Positions 7,868-18,215 are shown, counted from the first letter of the stretch. The stretch: DNA of 33,274 bases from Capnocytophaga canis (GCF_000827555.1 NZ_CDOI01000124.1:1-33274); one strand, 5' to 3'. The notes: generated by a model not told the origin, from the sequence alone. Made by a program: numbers and translations.

Positions 7868-10800
7868 ATGTGGATAACCCTTTTATTTTTTGGGGTTCTA
7901 TTACTTTTGTTGGCATTGCCAGTAACTCAAACATTCATAGCCCAAAAGGTTGTTAACAGGCTTAACCAAGATTTTGATGTAGACATACAAATCGAGAAAA
8001 TTCATCTGAAATACAATGGAGATGTAGCTGTTAAGGGGGTCTTGATTAAAGATTTTCGTGCTGATACACTTATTGCAACCAAACAGCTACAAACGTCGAT
8101 TTTAAATGTTAGACAATGGATTAAAGGTGATTTGTACTTTGGTGATATTGAAGCAGATGATTTGGTTTTTCATATGAAAACCCACAAGGGAGATACTTTG
8201 TCAAATTTAGAGGTATTTGTATCAAAATTTGATTCAGGAGAACCCAGTTCAGGCGATTTTGTAATGAAAGCAAAAACCATACGGTTGAATGGGAGCCATT
8301 GCTATATTTCCGATGAAAATCAAGAAAATCCAATACTGTTCCAAGCTGAAAACCTCAATATGAAACTTAAGGATTTCCAGTTGTTAGGAGCTAATGTGTT
8401 CTTTGATATGGAACAAGGAAGTTTTATATTTGATAAATCATTGAAAGTTAGCGATCTACAAACTTCTTTTTTCTACACCAATACTTTGGTACAGGCTAAA
8501 GATATGATTCTCAAAACCGAAAAAACAACAGTTGAAGGTACATTGAAAATATACCCTCATGAAGGAGGCTTTGGTGATTTTGCTGATAAAGTGGTGTTAG
8601 ATGTAGAACTTCCTAAAGCGACCATTTCGACTCGTGATTTGAATACTTTTTACGATGGATTTGGAGCAGGTAAATCATTAATAGTTAATGATTTACATTT
8701 TAAAGGAACCTTGAATAAATTTGTAATAGATCAAGGAAATATTACGTACCAGAATACGCTCATTGGAGGAAATTTATCCTTTGAAAACCTATTACGAGAA
8801 GATAAAAAAATCATTATTCAAGGCAAGGGAGTGAATTTCGAATCTATTTATAATGATTTGGCAACTCTGATGCCTGTGGAATTAGGACAAAATATACCTG
8901 TGGAATTGCAGAATTTAGGAATGTTTTCACTTACGGGAGATTTTGTATATGGCACTTCGCATCTGGATGCTAACCTAAGGATGACTTCGCAACGAGGAAA
9001 TGCAACTTTTGAAGGAAAATTTAGCAACTTGGAGCAAACGGAAAATTTAGCATATGAAGGGCGAATTTCAACACAAGCATTCAACATAGGGGCTTTAATA
9101 AAGCAACGTATTTTAGGGAATTTGTCGGCTGATTTGGTAGTTCAAGGTAAAGGAACCGACTTTAAAACCATGGAAATGAATGCGTATGGAAAGATAAATT
9201 CTTTACGATTTAATGGATATGACTACAAAAAAATAAATATTGAGGGAAAATTAACTAAGCAATTGTTCAATGGTTTGGTAGTAGCTAATGACCCTAATTT
9301 GAATATGAAATTTGGAGGATTAGCTGATTTCTCATCTATAAAACCTACCTTTGCTTTCAAAGCAGACATTCAAAAGGCGGATTTGTACCAGCTCAAGGTA
9401 TCCGAAAGTGATACGATTTCAAAACTAAAAGGAAGGGTACATATAGACATACAAGGAATTGAAGTTGATGACATTGTAGGGAAGGTTAGCTTTGAAAATG
9501 CAGTATATGAAAATTCACATAATATTTTTACTTTCAATGATTTTGATATTACTTCTACCATTTATGATACAGGAGAGAAAGAAATCAAAATAAATTCAAC
9601 TGATATTATTAGCGGAAGTATTCGTGGAAAGTACAAAATGGCGGAGATGAAAAAAATCATCCAAAATGCTTTGGGAAGCGTTTACATGCACTACAATCCA
9701 TATAAAATTGATGAAAATCAGTACATAGACTTCAACTTTAGTATTTACAATAAAATCGTAGAAGTTTTTGTACCAGAGTTGAAAATTGGAAAAAATACCA
9801 CTCTCAAAGGAAAAATTGTTCCTGATGATGGAAGTTTTAAAATGCAACTGAAATCGCCTGAAATTAATGCCTTTGATTATCAAGCAGATGGGTTGAAACT
9901 TACGGTAGATAACCAAAATACGCTCTATAATGCCTTTTTTGAAGTTGGAAAATTAGATTTAGGAATTTATGACATAAAGGATTTTAACCTCATTAGCCGT
10001 GTGGTCAATGATACTTTGTTTTTCCGTTCCGAATTTAACGGAGGTGAGTCAGAAAAAGACAATTATCAGTTAAATTTCTTCTATACCTTAAATGAGAAAC
10101 AGGAATCGAGTATCGAATTTAAAAAGTCAGAAATCAATTTCAGAGGCAATCAATGGTTTATCAATCGTGAAAATGCTGAAGGAACAAACAAGGTGACTAT
10201 CGACCGTAAAGCGGATACCATTAAGATTCATAATTTTAGAATCGCTCACCGTAACCAGCATGTTAATCTTAGTGGTGTGTTAACTGATGAGTATAAACAA
10301 CTACACACAGTGGCAAACAATGTGTCGCTTGATAAGGTGTTACCCGAACTTAAAGGATTAAATCTGCAAGGAACTCTCAACGGTCACTTGTCGCTGGTGC
10401 AAAAAGGAAAACTGTATTATCCATCATCGGATGTGTTTATCCGAAATTTTCGTTTGAACGGTTATGACTATGGAGATTTAGAAGCTAGTATTTTCGGAAA
10501 TGCGGATCTTTCTGCTTTCAAACTCAATGCTCATTTTGTAAATGGAAAAACACAAGGTTTCCAAATGAATGGAGATATTAAGCTTGATTCTAACAAAGGT
10601 ACTTTTGTAGATGTTGATGCCCATTTTAGACAGTTCAATTTAGCTCCTTTCAATCCGTTTTTGGAGGGTATTTTCTATGATCTACGAGGAAGTTTGGTGG
10701 GAGATATAAAAATTGAAGGAAGTATTGAAAATCCTACGATGAACGGAGAACTTGCTATTGAGAAGGGAGGAGTTGGAATTACATATCTGAATTTGAATGC

Positions 10801-12202
10801 TGATATCAACGATAAAGCAAAAATTTTTATTAGAAATCAAACTTTCGAAATTGATGATTGGACACTTACCGATACAGCACATAAAACCCAAGCGTTACTC
10901 AATGGTAGCATACGTCATAATAAGTTGTCGGACTGGTTTTTTGATTTGAACATCAAAACATTAGGTGATAAATTCTTAGTTTTAAACACAGGCTACACCG
11001 ATGATGCCCTTTTCTACGGAACGGGATTCATTAACGGAAATGCATCCATTCGTGGAGCGTTAGATGAGTTAGTGATTTCGGTCAAAGCGGTTACCCAAGA
11101 GGGGACACAGTTTAAAATTCCATTGAGTGATATGGAAAGTGTAGGGGACGATTCTTTCATTACTTTTATTGAAAAAGAAAATCCGAAGGTGAAAAAGGAA
11201 CGTGTTTTGGAGTCGGTTAAAGGGCTTGAACTACGTTTTGAAATGGACGTGTTACCATCAACTGAGGTTGAAATTATTTTAGATAAAAAAACAGGAAGTA
11301 ACTTAGTGGGAACAGGTGCCGGAACCTTACTTATTGAAATCAATACTAATGGTAAGTTCAACATGTGGGGTGACTTTATTACCTATTCGGGGTATTACAA
11401 TTTTAAATTTGAAAATCTGATTGATAAACGATTTACCGTGCTTCCTGGAGGTTCAATTTCATGGAGTGGTGATCCGCTAAAAGCCGTGTTGCGAAATTTG
11501 AAAGCTGCCTATACTTTGAATGCCAATCCAGGAGTGTTGTTGGAATCTTCGCAATACAATCGAAAGATAGCTACTCAGGTCATTATCAGTCTCGAAGGAG
11601 AGTTGATGCAACCAGAACCCGTTTTTGACATTGCTTTCCCTGATAGTGGGCAAGGTTTGGTATCGGAACTTAATTATCGTTTGGAAGATAAGGACAGAAA
11701 ACAACTACAAGCCTTTTCACTTTTAGCTCAAGGTTCCTTTATGAGTGAGCGGAATACGGATAATCGTTTGGTAGCCTATAACTTATTTGAAACAGCAGCG
11801 GGGCTTTTCAATCAGTTGCTGTCGGATGAGGACAATAAGCTAAATTTAGGTGTTTCTTACGAAGCAGGAATGGTTGATAGCTCTTCTGAAATTACCAATG
11901 ACGACCGATTAGGATTTACGATTTCTACACAAATTACTGATAGAGTTCTCTTTAACGGGAAAGTAGGTATTCCTGTTGGAGGGGTGAAACGCACTGCCGT
12001 AGCAGGAAATGGAGAAGTAATATTCCAACTGAACCCCCAAGGAAATTTGACAGCTAAGGTGTTTGTACGAGAAAACGAATGGCAAGAGTACTTGGTGGAC
12101 AGAATTGGGTATGTTTACGGAACAGGTATTACCTATAATGTTGATTTTAATACGTTTAAAGAGTTGATAAATAAGGTTCTCGGAAGAAAAGAAGAGGAAT
12201 AG
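7868..12202 (+). CDS. tamB: TamB-like translocation and assembly module protein (DUF490)
   Basis: TamB-family proteins are AsmA-like, periplasm-spanning beta-taco proteins implicated in outer-membrane assembly and lipid transport. This 1444-residue protein has an N-terminal membrane anchor (about residues 3-20), then '[24 protein letters not shown]', seen as the AsmA-like start, long repetitive beta-rich stretches ('[15 protein letters not shown]'), and a C-terminal DUF490 domain (about 1000-1440) with '[20 protein letters not shown]', '[15 protein letters not shown]' and 'LGVSYEAG...[23 protein letters not shown]' patterns. Length is normal for Bacteroidota. The frame stays open upstream to 7823 and encodes a basic 'KRFRKIAFRV' that looks like the usual cytoplasmic start of this family, so the true start may be a rare codon (ATC at 7835). 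ruvB follows 53 bp later. Confidence 0.9.
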   Translation: MWITLLFFGVLLLLLALPVTQTFIAQKVVNRLNQDFDVDIQIEKIHLKYNGDVAVKGVLIKDFRADTLIATKQLQTSILNVRQWIKGDLYFGDIEADDLVFHMKTHKGDTLSNLEVFVSKFDSGEPSSGDFVMKAKTIRLNGSHCYISDENQENPILFQAENLNMKLKDFQLLGANVFFDMEQGSFIFDKSLKVSDLQTSFFYTNTLVQAKDMILKTEKTTVEGTLKIYPHEGGFGDFADKVVLDVELPKATISTRDLNTFYDGFGAGKSLIVNDLHFKGTLNKFVIDQGNITYQNTLIGGNLSFENLLREDKKIIIQGKGVNFESIYNDLATLMPVELGQNIPVELQNLGMFSLTGDFVYGTSHLDANLRMTSQRGNATFEGKFSNLEQTENLAYEGRISTQAFNIGALIKQRILGNLSADLVVQGKGTDFKTMEMNAYGKINSLRFNGYDYKKINIEGKLTKQLFNGLVVANDPNLNMKFGGLADFSSIKPTFAFKADIQKADLYQLKVSESDTISKLKGRVHIDIQGIEVDDIVGKVSFENAVYENSHNIFTFNDFDITSTIYDTGEKEIKINSTDIISGSIRGKYKMAEMKKIIQNALGSVYMHYNPYKIDENQYIDFNFSIYNKIVEVFVPELKIGKNTTLKGKIVPDDGSFKMQLKSPEINAFDYQADGLKLTVDNQNTLYNAFFEVGKLDLGIYDIKDFNLISRVVNDTLFFRSEFNGGESEKDNYQLNFFYTLNEKQESSIEFKKSEINFRGNQWFINRENAEGTNKVTIDRKADTIKIHNFRIAHRNQHVNLSGVLTDEYKQLHTVANNVSLDKVLPELKGLNLQGTLNGHLSLVQKGKLYYPSSDVFIRNFRLNGYDYGDLEASIFGNADLSAFKLNAHFVNGKTQGFQMNGDIKLDSNKGTFVDVDAHFRQFNLAPFNPFLEGIFYDLRGSLVGDIKIEGSIENPTMNGELAIEKGGVGITYLNLNADINDKAKIFIRNQTFEIDDWTLTDTAHKTQALLNGSIRHNKLSDWFFDLNIKTLGDKFLVLNTGYTDDALFYGTGFINGNASIRGALDELVISVKAVTQEGTQFKIPLSDMESVGDDSFITFIEKENPKVKKERVLESVKGLELRFEMDVLPSTEVEIILDKKTGSNLVGTGAGTLLIEINTNGKFNMWGDFITYSGYYNFKFENLIDKRFTVLPGGSISWSGDPLKAVLRNLKAAYTLNANPGVLLESSQYNRKIATQVIISLEGELMQPEPVFDIAFPDSGQGLVSELNYRLEDKDRKQLQAFSLLAQGSFMSERNTDNRLVAYNLFETAAGLFNQLLSDEDNKLNLGVSYEAGMVDSSSEITNDDRLGFTISTQITDRVLFNGKVGIPVGGVKRTAVAGNGEVIFQLNPQGNLTAKVFVRENEWQEYLVDRIGYVYGTGITYNVDFNTFKELINKVLGRKEEE

Positions 12203-12255
12203 AGCAAATAAGAAAAAAATCATTTTATAGCTACAAAAACACAATAGTTCAAAAA

Positions 12256-13278
12256 ATGAATAAAAATTTGAATCCAAATAAAGAAAACTATTCGGCTCAA
12301 GAGTTGGATATTGAACGAGCTTTACGTCCGTTGTCGTTTGACGATTTTGCGGGACAAGAAGCTATTTTGGAGAACCTTACTGTATTTGTAAAAGCAGCTA
12401 ATATGCGAGGAGAGGCTCTTGATCATACTCTTTTTCACGGTCCTCCTGGCTTGGGAAAAACCACTTTGGCTCATATTTTAGCTAATGAGTTGGGTGTGGG
12501 CATCAAAATTACTTCAGGGCCTGTACTCGACAAACCAGGTGATTTGGCAGGACTTCTAACAAATTTACAAGAACGTGATGTGTTGTTCATTGACGAAATT
12601 CACCGATTGAGTCCCATAGTTGAGGAATACCTCTATTCCGCTATGGAGGATTACAAAATTGATATAATGATAGAATCAGGGCCTAATGCTCGAACAGTAC
12701 AAATTAACTTGAACCCTTTTACTTTGGTAGGAGCAACCACACGTTCGGGATTACTTACCGCTCCGATGCGAGCTCGTTTTGGTATTCAAAGCCGATTGCA
12801 ATACTACACTACCGAACTACTTGCTGACATCGTCCAACGAAGTGCTTCGATTTTGAAAGTGCCCATTTCAACGGAAGCTGCTATTGAATTAGCAAGTCGA
12901 AGTAGAGGAACTCCACGTATTGCCAATGCGTTGCTGCGTCGAATCCGAGATTTTGCCCAAATCAAAGGTAACGGAAAAATTGATATGGAAATCACCCGCT
13001 TTGGATTAAAAGCTCTTAATGTTGATGCTCATGGTTTGGACGAAATGGATAATAAAATACTTGCTACTCTAATAGATAAGTTCAAAGGAGGGCCTGTAGG
13101 TATAACTACCTTAGCTACAGCTGTTTCGGAAAGTCCTGAAACTATCGAAGAGGTTTATGAACCATTCCTCATTCAAGAGGGATTCATCGTGAGAACACCT
13201 CGTGGTAGAGAGGTTACCGATTTGGCATATAAACATTTAGGTAAGGTAAATCCGAATGTACAAGGAAAATTATTTTAA
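12256..13278 (+). CDS. ruvB: Holliday junction branch-migration DNA helicase RuvB
   Basis: RuvB is the AAA+ motor that, with RuvA, drives branch migration of Holliday junctions. The 340-residue protein has '[13 protein letters not shown]' at the N-terminus, Walker A 'GPPGLGKT' (62-69), Walker B 'VLFIDEIH' (109-116), sensor 1 '[18 protein letters not shown]' (about 157-174) and a C-terminal winged helix ending '[20 protein letters not shown]'. Length and motifs are complete. It lies 53 bp after tamB and 14 bp before the porin gene, so it is probably in one transcript with the porin. Confidence 0.98.
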   Translation: MNKNLNPNKENYSAQELDIERALRPLSFDDFAGQEAILENLTVFVKAANMRGEALDHTLFHGPPGLGKTTLAHILANELGVGIKITSGPVLDKPGDLAGLLTNLQERDVLFIDEIHRLSPIVEEYLYSAMEDYKIDIMIESGPNARTVQINLNPFTLVGATTRSGLLTAPMRARFGIQSRLQYYTTELLADIVQRSASILKVPISTEAAIELASRSRGTPRIANALLRRIRDFAQIKGNGKIDMEITRFGLKALNVDAHGLDEMDNKILATLIDKFKGGPVGITTLATAVSESPETIEEVYEPFLIQEGFIVRTPRGREVTDLAYKHLGKVNPNVQGKLF

Positions 13279-13292
13279 ATTATGAGAAAAAT

Positions 13293-15257
13293 ATGAAACT
13301 AACATACGTATATGTCTTTTTGGTTTTCTTGCTATCTTTTGAACTTATGGCTCAGGAAGATAAAACAAAAAACGAAGGAATTACCTTTAAATCAATGCGT
13401 TCTACCAAAAAGAAAGACAGTATTACTTTCACAGCAAACGACTATAAAATAATCAGCTATATGCGTGATACTATAGCCGTCGATACTACTTTATCCATAA
13501 AGAAATACTATAAAAGTAATGTTTGGCAGAAAGATATATTTGGAAAAATGCCTTTCTCAAATATGGCACAACCTTATAATACAATGGTTTACGACCATAT
13601 TCAGCAGGACTATCTTGCTTCTATGGGTGCTGAAGCTAAAAAACAACTTTATCTTACTACTGAAGATATAAAATATTATCTATTACCCACCCCTTTGACC
13701 GAACTTTCTTACCGTTCAGGAATGGAACAAGGACAGATGGCAAACGCTTTATTTTCAGTAAATTTAAAACCAAATATTAATGTTTTTATTGGATACAGAG
13801 GACTGCGTTCTTTGGGAAAATATCAGCAGATTTTGGTTAGCAATGGAAATCTCAGAATAGGAGGCTCCTACATATCTCCGAATAAGAAATATACTCTCTT
13901 TGCCCATTATGCAGGACATGATATTGAAAGTCAAGAAAATGGAGGGATTACTTCCTTGGAGCAGTTCGAATCTGCCGACAAGCAATTCAGGAATAGAGCT
14001 GTAATGGATGTGAATCTGTCGGAAGCTACCAATCTACGTGAAAGTAAACGTTATTTTTTTCAACAGGATTACGCTTTTTTACGCAATCGGGATTCGTTAG
14101 CTTCCTACAAGCAGATTCGTTTGCGTCATCGGTTTTTGTACGAAACCGAATACTACAAATTTAACCAAGCCTCAGCAAGTGAGTTTTTTGGAGAATCTTA
14201 TGTGTCTGCTAATATCAACGACCGAATGCAGTTACAAAAGATGATTAACACCGTGGGTGCTGAACTTGAGTTGCCTTATCTGGGAAAAACATTCGTGTAC
14301 GGGAATGCTTATTTCTATAATTATTTTTTCCGTAATGCTTTTTACAAATCGGGAGTACTGCAACGCTATCAAATTAAGGATACCGATCTAAGTTTAGCCA
14401 TGCAATGGAATAAAAAAGTAGCTGGATTTGTAATTGATGCTGAAGGGGAACAGACATTTGTGGGTAAAATGACGGGAACCAAATTGCACGGAAAACTATC
14501 CTATAATTTTGATAAAAAAAATGGAATCACAGCTGGAATAAGCCTCCATTCGACAATGCCTAATTTCAATTTTTTATTGTACCAAAGTGATTATAAGAAC
14601 TATAATTGGGATAATTACGGTTCTTTTGGCAAAGAAAATAGGCAAAGTTTGTACGGAGATTTAAAAACTCAATGGGGAAATGCTTCCGTAAGTATTTCAA
14701 ACATAAACAATTACACTTTCTTTCAACTCCAACCCGCTCAGAGAGATGAACGGGAGCAATCGGTTCCTGTACAATATTCGGGGAATATACAATATCTGAA
14801 AGTCAAATTAGAAAAAGAATTCGCTTTTAGAAAATTCCGATTAGACAATACAGTTCTTTACCAGAATGTAGTTCAGAATGACTTAGTATTGAACGTTCCT
14901 AACTTTGTTACACGCAATGCCTTCTACTACGCTTCGGATTTATTTAATAAAGCGATGTACTTAGAAACAGGTTTGGGATTAAATTACTTCACGAAATATT
15001 ATTCCAATCGTTACAACCCTCTTTTAGCAGAATTTGAAGTGCAAACCACTGAAAAAACGGGAGGTTTTCCAATGGTCGATTTCTTTTTGAATGCAAAAGT
15101 GCGAACCATGCGGATATACTTTATGATAGAACATTTCAATCCCTTTTTGATGGACAGAGTTTTTAAAAACCCACAATATAATTACTATTCAGCACCACAG
15201 CAACCCTATCGTGATGTTATTTTACGTTTGGGAATTTCGTGGAATTTATTTTCGTAA
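13293..15257 (+). CDS. Putative outer-membrane porin (Bacteroidota putative-porin family)
   Basis: This 654-residue protein starts with a Sec signal peptide ending 'FELMA' before 'QEDK'. It then has a region typical of the Bacteroidota putative-porin family (Porin_10-like): 'YLLPTPLTELSYRSGMEQGQ', 'LFSVNLKPNINVFIGYRGLRS' in pieces, and many amphipathic strands rich in Tyr/Phe and Asn, ending with a strand 'YRDVILRLGISWNLFS'. It should form a large barrel in the outer membrane. The substrate is unknown. The gene follows ruvB by 14 bp, an order seen in Flavobacteriia; ruvB has no functional link with it. A hairpin lies 53 bp after its stop. Confidence 0.85.
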   Translation: MKLTYVYVFLVFLLSFELMAQEDKTKNEGITFKSMRSTKKKDSITFTANDYKIISYMRDTIAVDTTLSIKKYYKSNVWQKDIFGKMPFSNMAQPYNTMVYDHIQQDYLASMGAEAKKQLYLTTEDIKYYLLPTPLTELSYRSGMEQGQMANALFSVNLKPNINVFIGYRGLRSLGKYQQILVSNGNLRIGGSYISPNKKYTLFAHYAGHDIESQENGGITSLEQFESADKQFRNRAVMDVNLSEATNLRESKRYFFQQDYAFLRNRDSLASYKQIRLRHRFLYETEYYKFNQASASEFFGESYVSANINDRMQLQKMINTVGAELELPYLGKTFVYGNAYFYNYFFRNAFYKSGVLQRYQIKDTDLSLAMQWNKKVAGFVIDAEGEQTFVGKMTGTKLHGKLSYNFDKKNGITAGISLHSTMPNFNFLLYQSDYKNYNWDNYGSFGKENRQSLYGDLKTQWGNASVSISNINNYTFFQLQPAQRDEREQSVPVQYSGNIQYLKVKLEKEFAFRKFRLDNTVLYQNVVQNDLVLNVPNFVTRNAFYYASDLFNKAMYLETGLGLNYFTKYYSNRYNPLLAEFEVQTTEKTGGFPMVDFFLNAKVRTMRIYFMIEHFNPFLMDRVFKNPQYNYYSAPQQPYRDVILRLGISWNLFS

Positions 15258-15309
15258 ATTACCTTTGGTATCATCTTTTTACAACAGAAAAATTTTTAAA
15301 AAAAATACA

Positions 15310-15334
15310 CTCCTTTCCAACCTCTGGAAAGGAG
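15310..15334 (+). promoter_or_regulatory. Hairpin overlapping the SD-like site of the sigma factor gene
   Basis: CTCCTTTCC (15310-15318) and GGAAAGGAG (15326-15334) form a perfect 9 bp stem with a 7-base loop. The right arm holds AAGGAG, which ends 11 bases before the ATG at 15346. The stem would hide this site. Lacking a good T tract, it is a poor terminator for the porin gene, but this cannot be excluded. Confidence 0.55.
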
Positions 15335-15345
15335 ATTTCGTTTAT

Positions 15346-15963
15346 ATGGATAGAAAAGCAAATGAACTTATGGCGAAAACCATCAATATAGCATTCGAAC
15401 AGCGACATGTCATCGAACGTGCTAAGCAAAATGACCGTTTGGCTCAAAAACAACTCTATGACGCTTATGCTCCTACTTTATTGAGCATCTGCCGACTATA
15501 CATCAAAGATGAACATTTTGCTGAAGATATTTTAGTAAAAGCCTTTTTTAAAATACTTACTCATTTACATGCCTACGAAGAAAAACAACACTTTTTTGCA
15601 TGGATGCGAAAAATTATTGTAAATGAATGTGTTGATTTTCAAAGGAGTAAAATTCAAAAAGTAACGTATTCCGAATGGGATGATTCTTTAGATTCTTTAG
15701 ATGAATTAAGTAGTAACCATCAATTTGAAGAGGAATATATTCAATCATTTATTGATGAATTGCCTGTCGGATGTCGTCTTGTTTTCAGCTTGTATGTATT
15801 TGAAGATTATGATCATAAAGATATTTCCAACGAGTTAGGCATTTCTGTTGGAACATCAAAATCGCAATTGGCATATGCTAAAAAGTTATTGAAAGAAAAA
15901 TTAAACAAAAAAACAATTCACAATGGAAAATCATCTGAAAAAAAATATAAAAGAAACTTTTAA
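15346..15963 (+). CDS. ECF-type RNA polymerase sigma factor
   Basis: The product (205 residues from the ATG at 15346) is a sigma-70 family factor with only regions 2 and 4. Region 2 spans about 24-100 ('NDRLAQKQLYDAYAPTLL', 'HFAEDILVKAFFKILTHL', 'FFAWMRKIIVNECVDFQR') and region 4 about 137-185 ('ELPVGCRLVFSLYVFEDYDH', 'KDISNELGISVGTSKSQLAY'). The frame is open further upstream to 15211, but that start would overlap the porin gene; 15346 is preceded by an SD-like AAGGAG. An ATG at 15370 is an alternative. Its 3' end overlaps the next gene by 41 bp, a typical sigma/anti-sigma arrangement. Target promoters are unknown. Confidence 0.88.
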   Translation: MDRKANELMAKTINIAFEQRHVIERAKQNDRLAQKQLYDAYAPTLLSICRLYIKDEHFAEDILVKAFFKILTHLHAYEEKQHFFAWMRKIIVNECVDFQRSKIQKVTYSEWDDSLDSLDELSSNHQFEEEYIQSFIDELPVGCRLVFSLYVFEDYDHKDISNELGISVGTSKSQLAYAKKLLKEKLNKKTIHNGKSSEKKYKRNF

Positions 15964-16624
15964 GAACCGAACTATCACTCCCAAACGCGATTTGTGGAGT
16001 GAATTAGAACAACAGCTTGATCAACAACAGGCATCTACTATGCGAAAAACAAGATACTATGCCCTCGCAGGTTGTTTAACGATACTAATTGCTGTAGGAT
16101 TATGGTTTATGAAACCATTTTCTGAAAATCAAATTATTGAAAATCAGATTGTTAAATCAGGGGTAAAGTTAGAGAATGAGATAAAAAATCAGCCAGAAAA
16201 CCTGAAAGAAACATTTGATGTAATATCTCAAAAAGCTATTGTTATTCAAGATAGTAATTCCTCCAAAAAGACTAATTCTTCTATTAAAAATCAAAGAGAT
16301 AAGGAATTAGATGCTTATATAGATGAGGTGTTGAATGATGTGTCAGCAGATAAGATGATCGCACTGCTCAATCAAGATGTATCCTTTGAGAGTAAAGTAG
16401 ATAGTATCTATCAGGCGATGAACTTTCAAAATATTTCTGCCGAAGAATTGCTGTTAATTGCCTCAACAGAAATAAATATTGACCAATACGTTGAATCAAA
16501 AATCAATGTCGACACAATGTTACAAGAGTCTGATAAAGAAACTTTTAAAGACCGTATAAAACAATTTTTCGACAAAGTTTCTACCGAATATGACAAATTG
16601 AAATACGCACTTTCTAATGATTAA
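15923..16624 (+). CDS. Single-pass membrane protein, putative anti-sigma factor
   Basis: This 233-residue protein has a charged cytoplasmic N-terminus (1-44, 'TPKRDLWSELEQQLDQQQ'), one membrane helix (about 45-63, 'YYALAGCLTILIAVGLWFM') and a polar, acidic C-terminal part rich in Asn, Glu and Lys. This layout and the 41 bp overlap with the sigma factor gene suggest an anti-sigma factor, though it has no zinc-binding HxxxCxxC motif. The C-terminal part has repeated short helices with acidic faces and no recognisable enzyme motif. The next gene, an outer-membrane-type protein, is 18 bp away. The function is inferred from context only. Confidence 0.7.
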   Translation: MENHLKKNIKETFKNRTITPKRDLWSELEQQLDQQQASTMRKTRYYALAGCLTILIAVGLWFMKPFSENQIIENQIVKSGVKLENEIKNQPENLKETFDVISQKAIVIQDSNSSKKTNSSIKNQRDKELDAYIDEVLNDVSADKMIALLNQDVSFESKVDSIYQAMNFQNISAEELLLIASTEINIDQYVESKINVDTMLQESDKETFKDRIKQFFDKVSTEYDKLKYALSND

Positions 16625-16642
16625 TCTAAAAAATATATACCA

Positions 16643-17776
16643 ATGAAAAACACAATTTTAATAACAATTACTCTTTTATGTTTAGGGAGTTTAAAAGCTC
16701 AAAAAAAAGAAAATCAAGCTATTGAACAAGCAAAACAAGCCATAGACTCTGTTATTACGGCTGAGAAAAAACTGTTAAAACAAAAACTTGTTTTGATTGA
16801 TGATATGGTGGACAAGAAAGAAGTGTCCAAAGATGAAGGCGAACGATTGCGAAGACAAATCGCCGAAGAAAGCCGTAGGAACATACAAACTAAAACAGCC
16901 TTAGAAAGGGAAAAACTCATTACCATTTTAAGATCTAAAACCATCACAACGGATTCAATTGTAAACAGTGAAGCCTATATGAAAGCCCTTGCTAAATTAG
17001 ATTCATTGATAGAAAAACCAGTGGAAGAAACCCAAAAAAAGGATACTCACGAAAAAATTGTGATAAACGATGAAATCTACTACATTAAAGCCACAGGAGA
17101 AAGAGCAGAGAAAAGTCAAATTGTAAGAATATACAACCGTTACCGTACGTCCAAAGGAGGATTTAACTTTGCTTTGGGATTCCACACGCTAAATGGTAGT
17201 GAAAACTTTGGAGGGGATAAATTCAGAGTATGGGGGTCAAAATCGGTTGAGATTGGTTATTCTCGAAATGTTAGGGTGTTTAAAAACAGTAATTTACTTC
17301 ATCTAAATTATGGTGTATCATGGGTGATGAACAAATTAAAAATGAAGAACAACGATTACTTTGTAGCCAATAGTGATGGTACAACCACCATTGAACCATT
17401 CCGAACTTCACTAAATAAATCAAAATTTAAAAACTTTTATTTGACTCTACCTGTAAATTTGGAAATTGACTTAACGCCAAGCTATGAGAAAAATGGGAAA
17501 ACGTATTATCCCTATAAAAGAAACTTTCGTGCAGGAATAGGGGCATACGTAGGTGTACTTTTAAATTCCAAACAAGTGTTGTGTTACCAAGAAAATGGAG
17601 GAGTTCGTGATGTAAACAAAGGGAATTTCCATGTAAATGACTGGATATATGGAATTTCTGCTCACTTCGGTTACAGATCTTCGGTATTCTATGCCAAATA
17701 TAATTTAGTTCCACTATTCCGAAACAATCCAGTGAAAGAATATCCATTATCCTTAGGCATACGTTTTGGTGGATAA
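16643..17776 (+). CDS. Outer-membrane beta-barrel-like protein with N-terminal coiled coil
   Basis: The 377-residue product has a Sec signal peptide 'MKNTILITITLLCLGSLKA', then a highly charged helical region (about 20-115, rich in Lys, Glu and Gln) likely to form a coiled coil, and from about 165 a beta-strand-rich domain with 'GGFNFALGFHTLNGSENFGG', 'VEIGYSRNV', 'NFYLTLPVNLEIDL', 'RAGIGAYVGVLL' and an ending 'YPLSLGIRFGG' that resembles PorT/OMP_b-brl barrels. It is the third gene of the sigma / putative anti-sigma / barrel set and could be the envelope component that the sigma system monitors or controls. No close family was recognised. Confidence 0.8.
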   Translation: MKNTILITITLLCLGSLKAQKKENQAIEQAKQAIDSVITAEKKLLKQKLVLIDDMVDKKEVSKDEGERLRRQIAEESRRNIQTKTALEREKLITILRSKTITTDSIVNSEAYMKALAKLDSLIEKPVEETQKKDTHEKIVINDEIYYIKATGERAEKSQIVRIYNRYRTSKGGFNFALGFHTLNGSENFGGDKFRVWGSKSVEIGYSRNVRVFKNSNLLHLNYGVSWVMNKLKMKNNDYFVANSDGTTTIEPFRTSLNKSKFKNFYLTLPVNLEIDLTPSYEKNGKTYYPYKRNFRAGIGAYVGVLLNSKQVLCYQENGGVRDVNKGNFHVNDWIYGISAHFGYRSSVFYAKYNLVPLFRNNPVKEYPLSLGIRFGG

Positions 17777-17861
17777 AATTGTGCATACTATGTAATTTTC
17801 TCATCGAAGGAAACGTTTTAATTCTTTTATATGTTCTCTTACAATAAAAAAATACATTTAA

Positions 17862-17893
17862 TTTGCGAGATTCGAAAATAAGTTGCATATTTG
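17862..17893 (+). promoter_or_regulatory. Promoter of rpsU
   Basis: TTTG at 17862-17865 and CATATTTG at 17886-17893, spaced by 20 bp, fit the Bacteroidota promoter with one mismatch in the -7 box. The leader before the ATG at 17924 would be about 25 nt and consists mostly of the ribosome binding site. Confidence 0.6.
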
Positions 17894-17907
17894 CAACCCT
17901 AAATGAG

Positions 17908-17915
17908 AGGAGGTG
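17908..17915 (+). promoter_or_regulatory. Strong Shine-Dalgarno site of rpsU
   Basis: AGGAGGTG is almost a full complement of the 16S rRNA 3' end and ends about 8 bases before the rpsU ATG. Flavobacterial genes rarely have such sites because bS21, bS18 and bS6 mask the anti-SD on the ribosome. A strong SD on the gene for bS21 itself fits the reported autoregulation: ribosomes lacking bS21 have a free anti-SD and favour this message. Confidence 0.85.
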
Positions 17916-17923
17916 TATAGACT

Positions 17924-18118
17924 ATGTTAATAATACCAATTAAAGACGGAGAAAGCATTGATAAAGCTTTAAAACGCTATAAAAGAAAATTTGACAGAAC
18001 AGGAGTTGTGCGTCAACTTCGTGAAAGACAACATTTTACAAAACCTTCTGTAAAAAGAAGAAGTCAATTGCAACGCGCTCAGTACATCCAACATTTGAAA
18101 GATCAAGAGGAAGTATAA
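17924..18118 (+). CDS. rpsU: Small ribosomal subunit protein bS21
   Basis: The 64-residue basic protein matches bS21: 'IPIKDGESIDKALKRYKRKF' followed by 'TGVVRQLRERQHFTKPSVKR'. In Flavobacteriia the C-terminal part of bS21 helps to sequester the anti-Shine-Dalgarno end of 16S rRNA; Tyr54 is the residue I recall as contacting it in the Flavobacterium johnsoniae ribosome structure, and residue 54 here is Tyr. It has its own promoter, a strong SD and a strong terminator, so it is monocistronic. Start is set by the SD. Confidence 0.97.
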   Translation: MLIIPIKDGESIDKALKRYKRKFDRTGVVRQLRERQHFTKPSVKRRSQLQRAQYIQHLKDQEEV

Positions 18119-18149
18119 TGAAAAAAAAGCGTATGCTATTGTAAAATAT

Positions 18150-18186
18150 AAAAGCAATATAATCAATTGGTTATATTGCTTTTTTA
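18150..18186 (+). terminator. Rho-independent terminator of rpsU
   Basis: AAAGCAATATAA (18151-18162) and TTATATTGCTTT (18171-18182) form a perfect 12-13 bp stem with loop TCAATTGG, followed by a T run. It ends about 30 bp before aat, which therefore needs its own promoter or read-through. Confidence 0.9.
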
Positions 18187-18215
18187 TATTTCTCTATCCA
18201 ATTTGAAATTAATCA

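Noticed and set aside
15211-15345. Longer N-terminus for the sigma factor
   Set aside because: It would overlap the porin gene by 47 bp, run through the hairpin at 15310-15334 and add residues without any sigma-factor feature.
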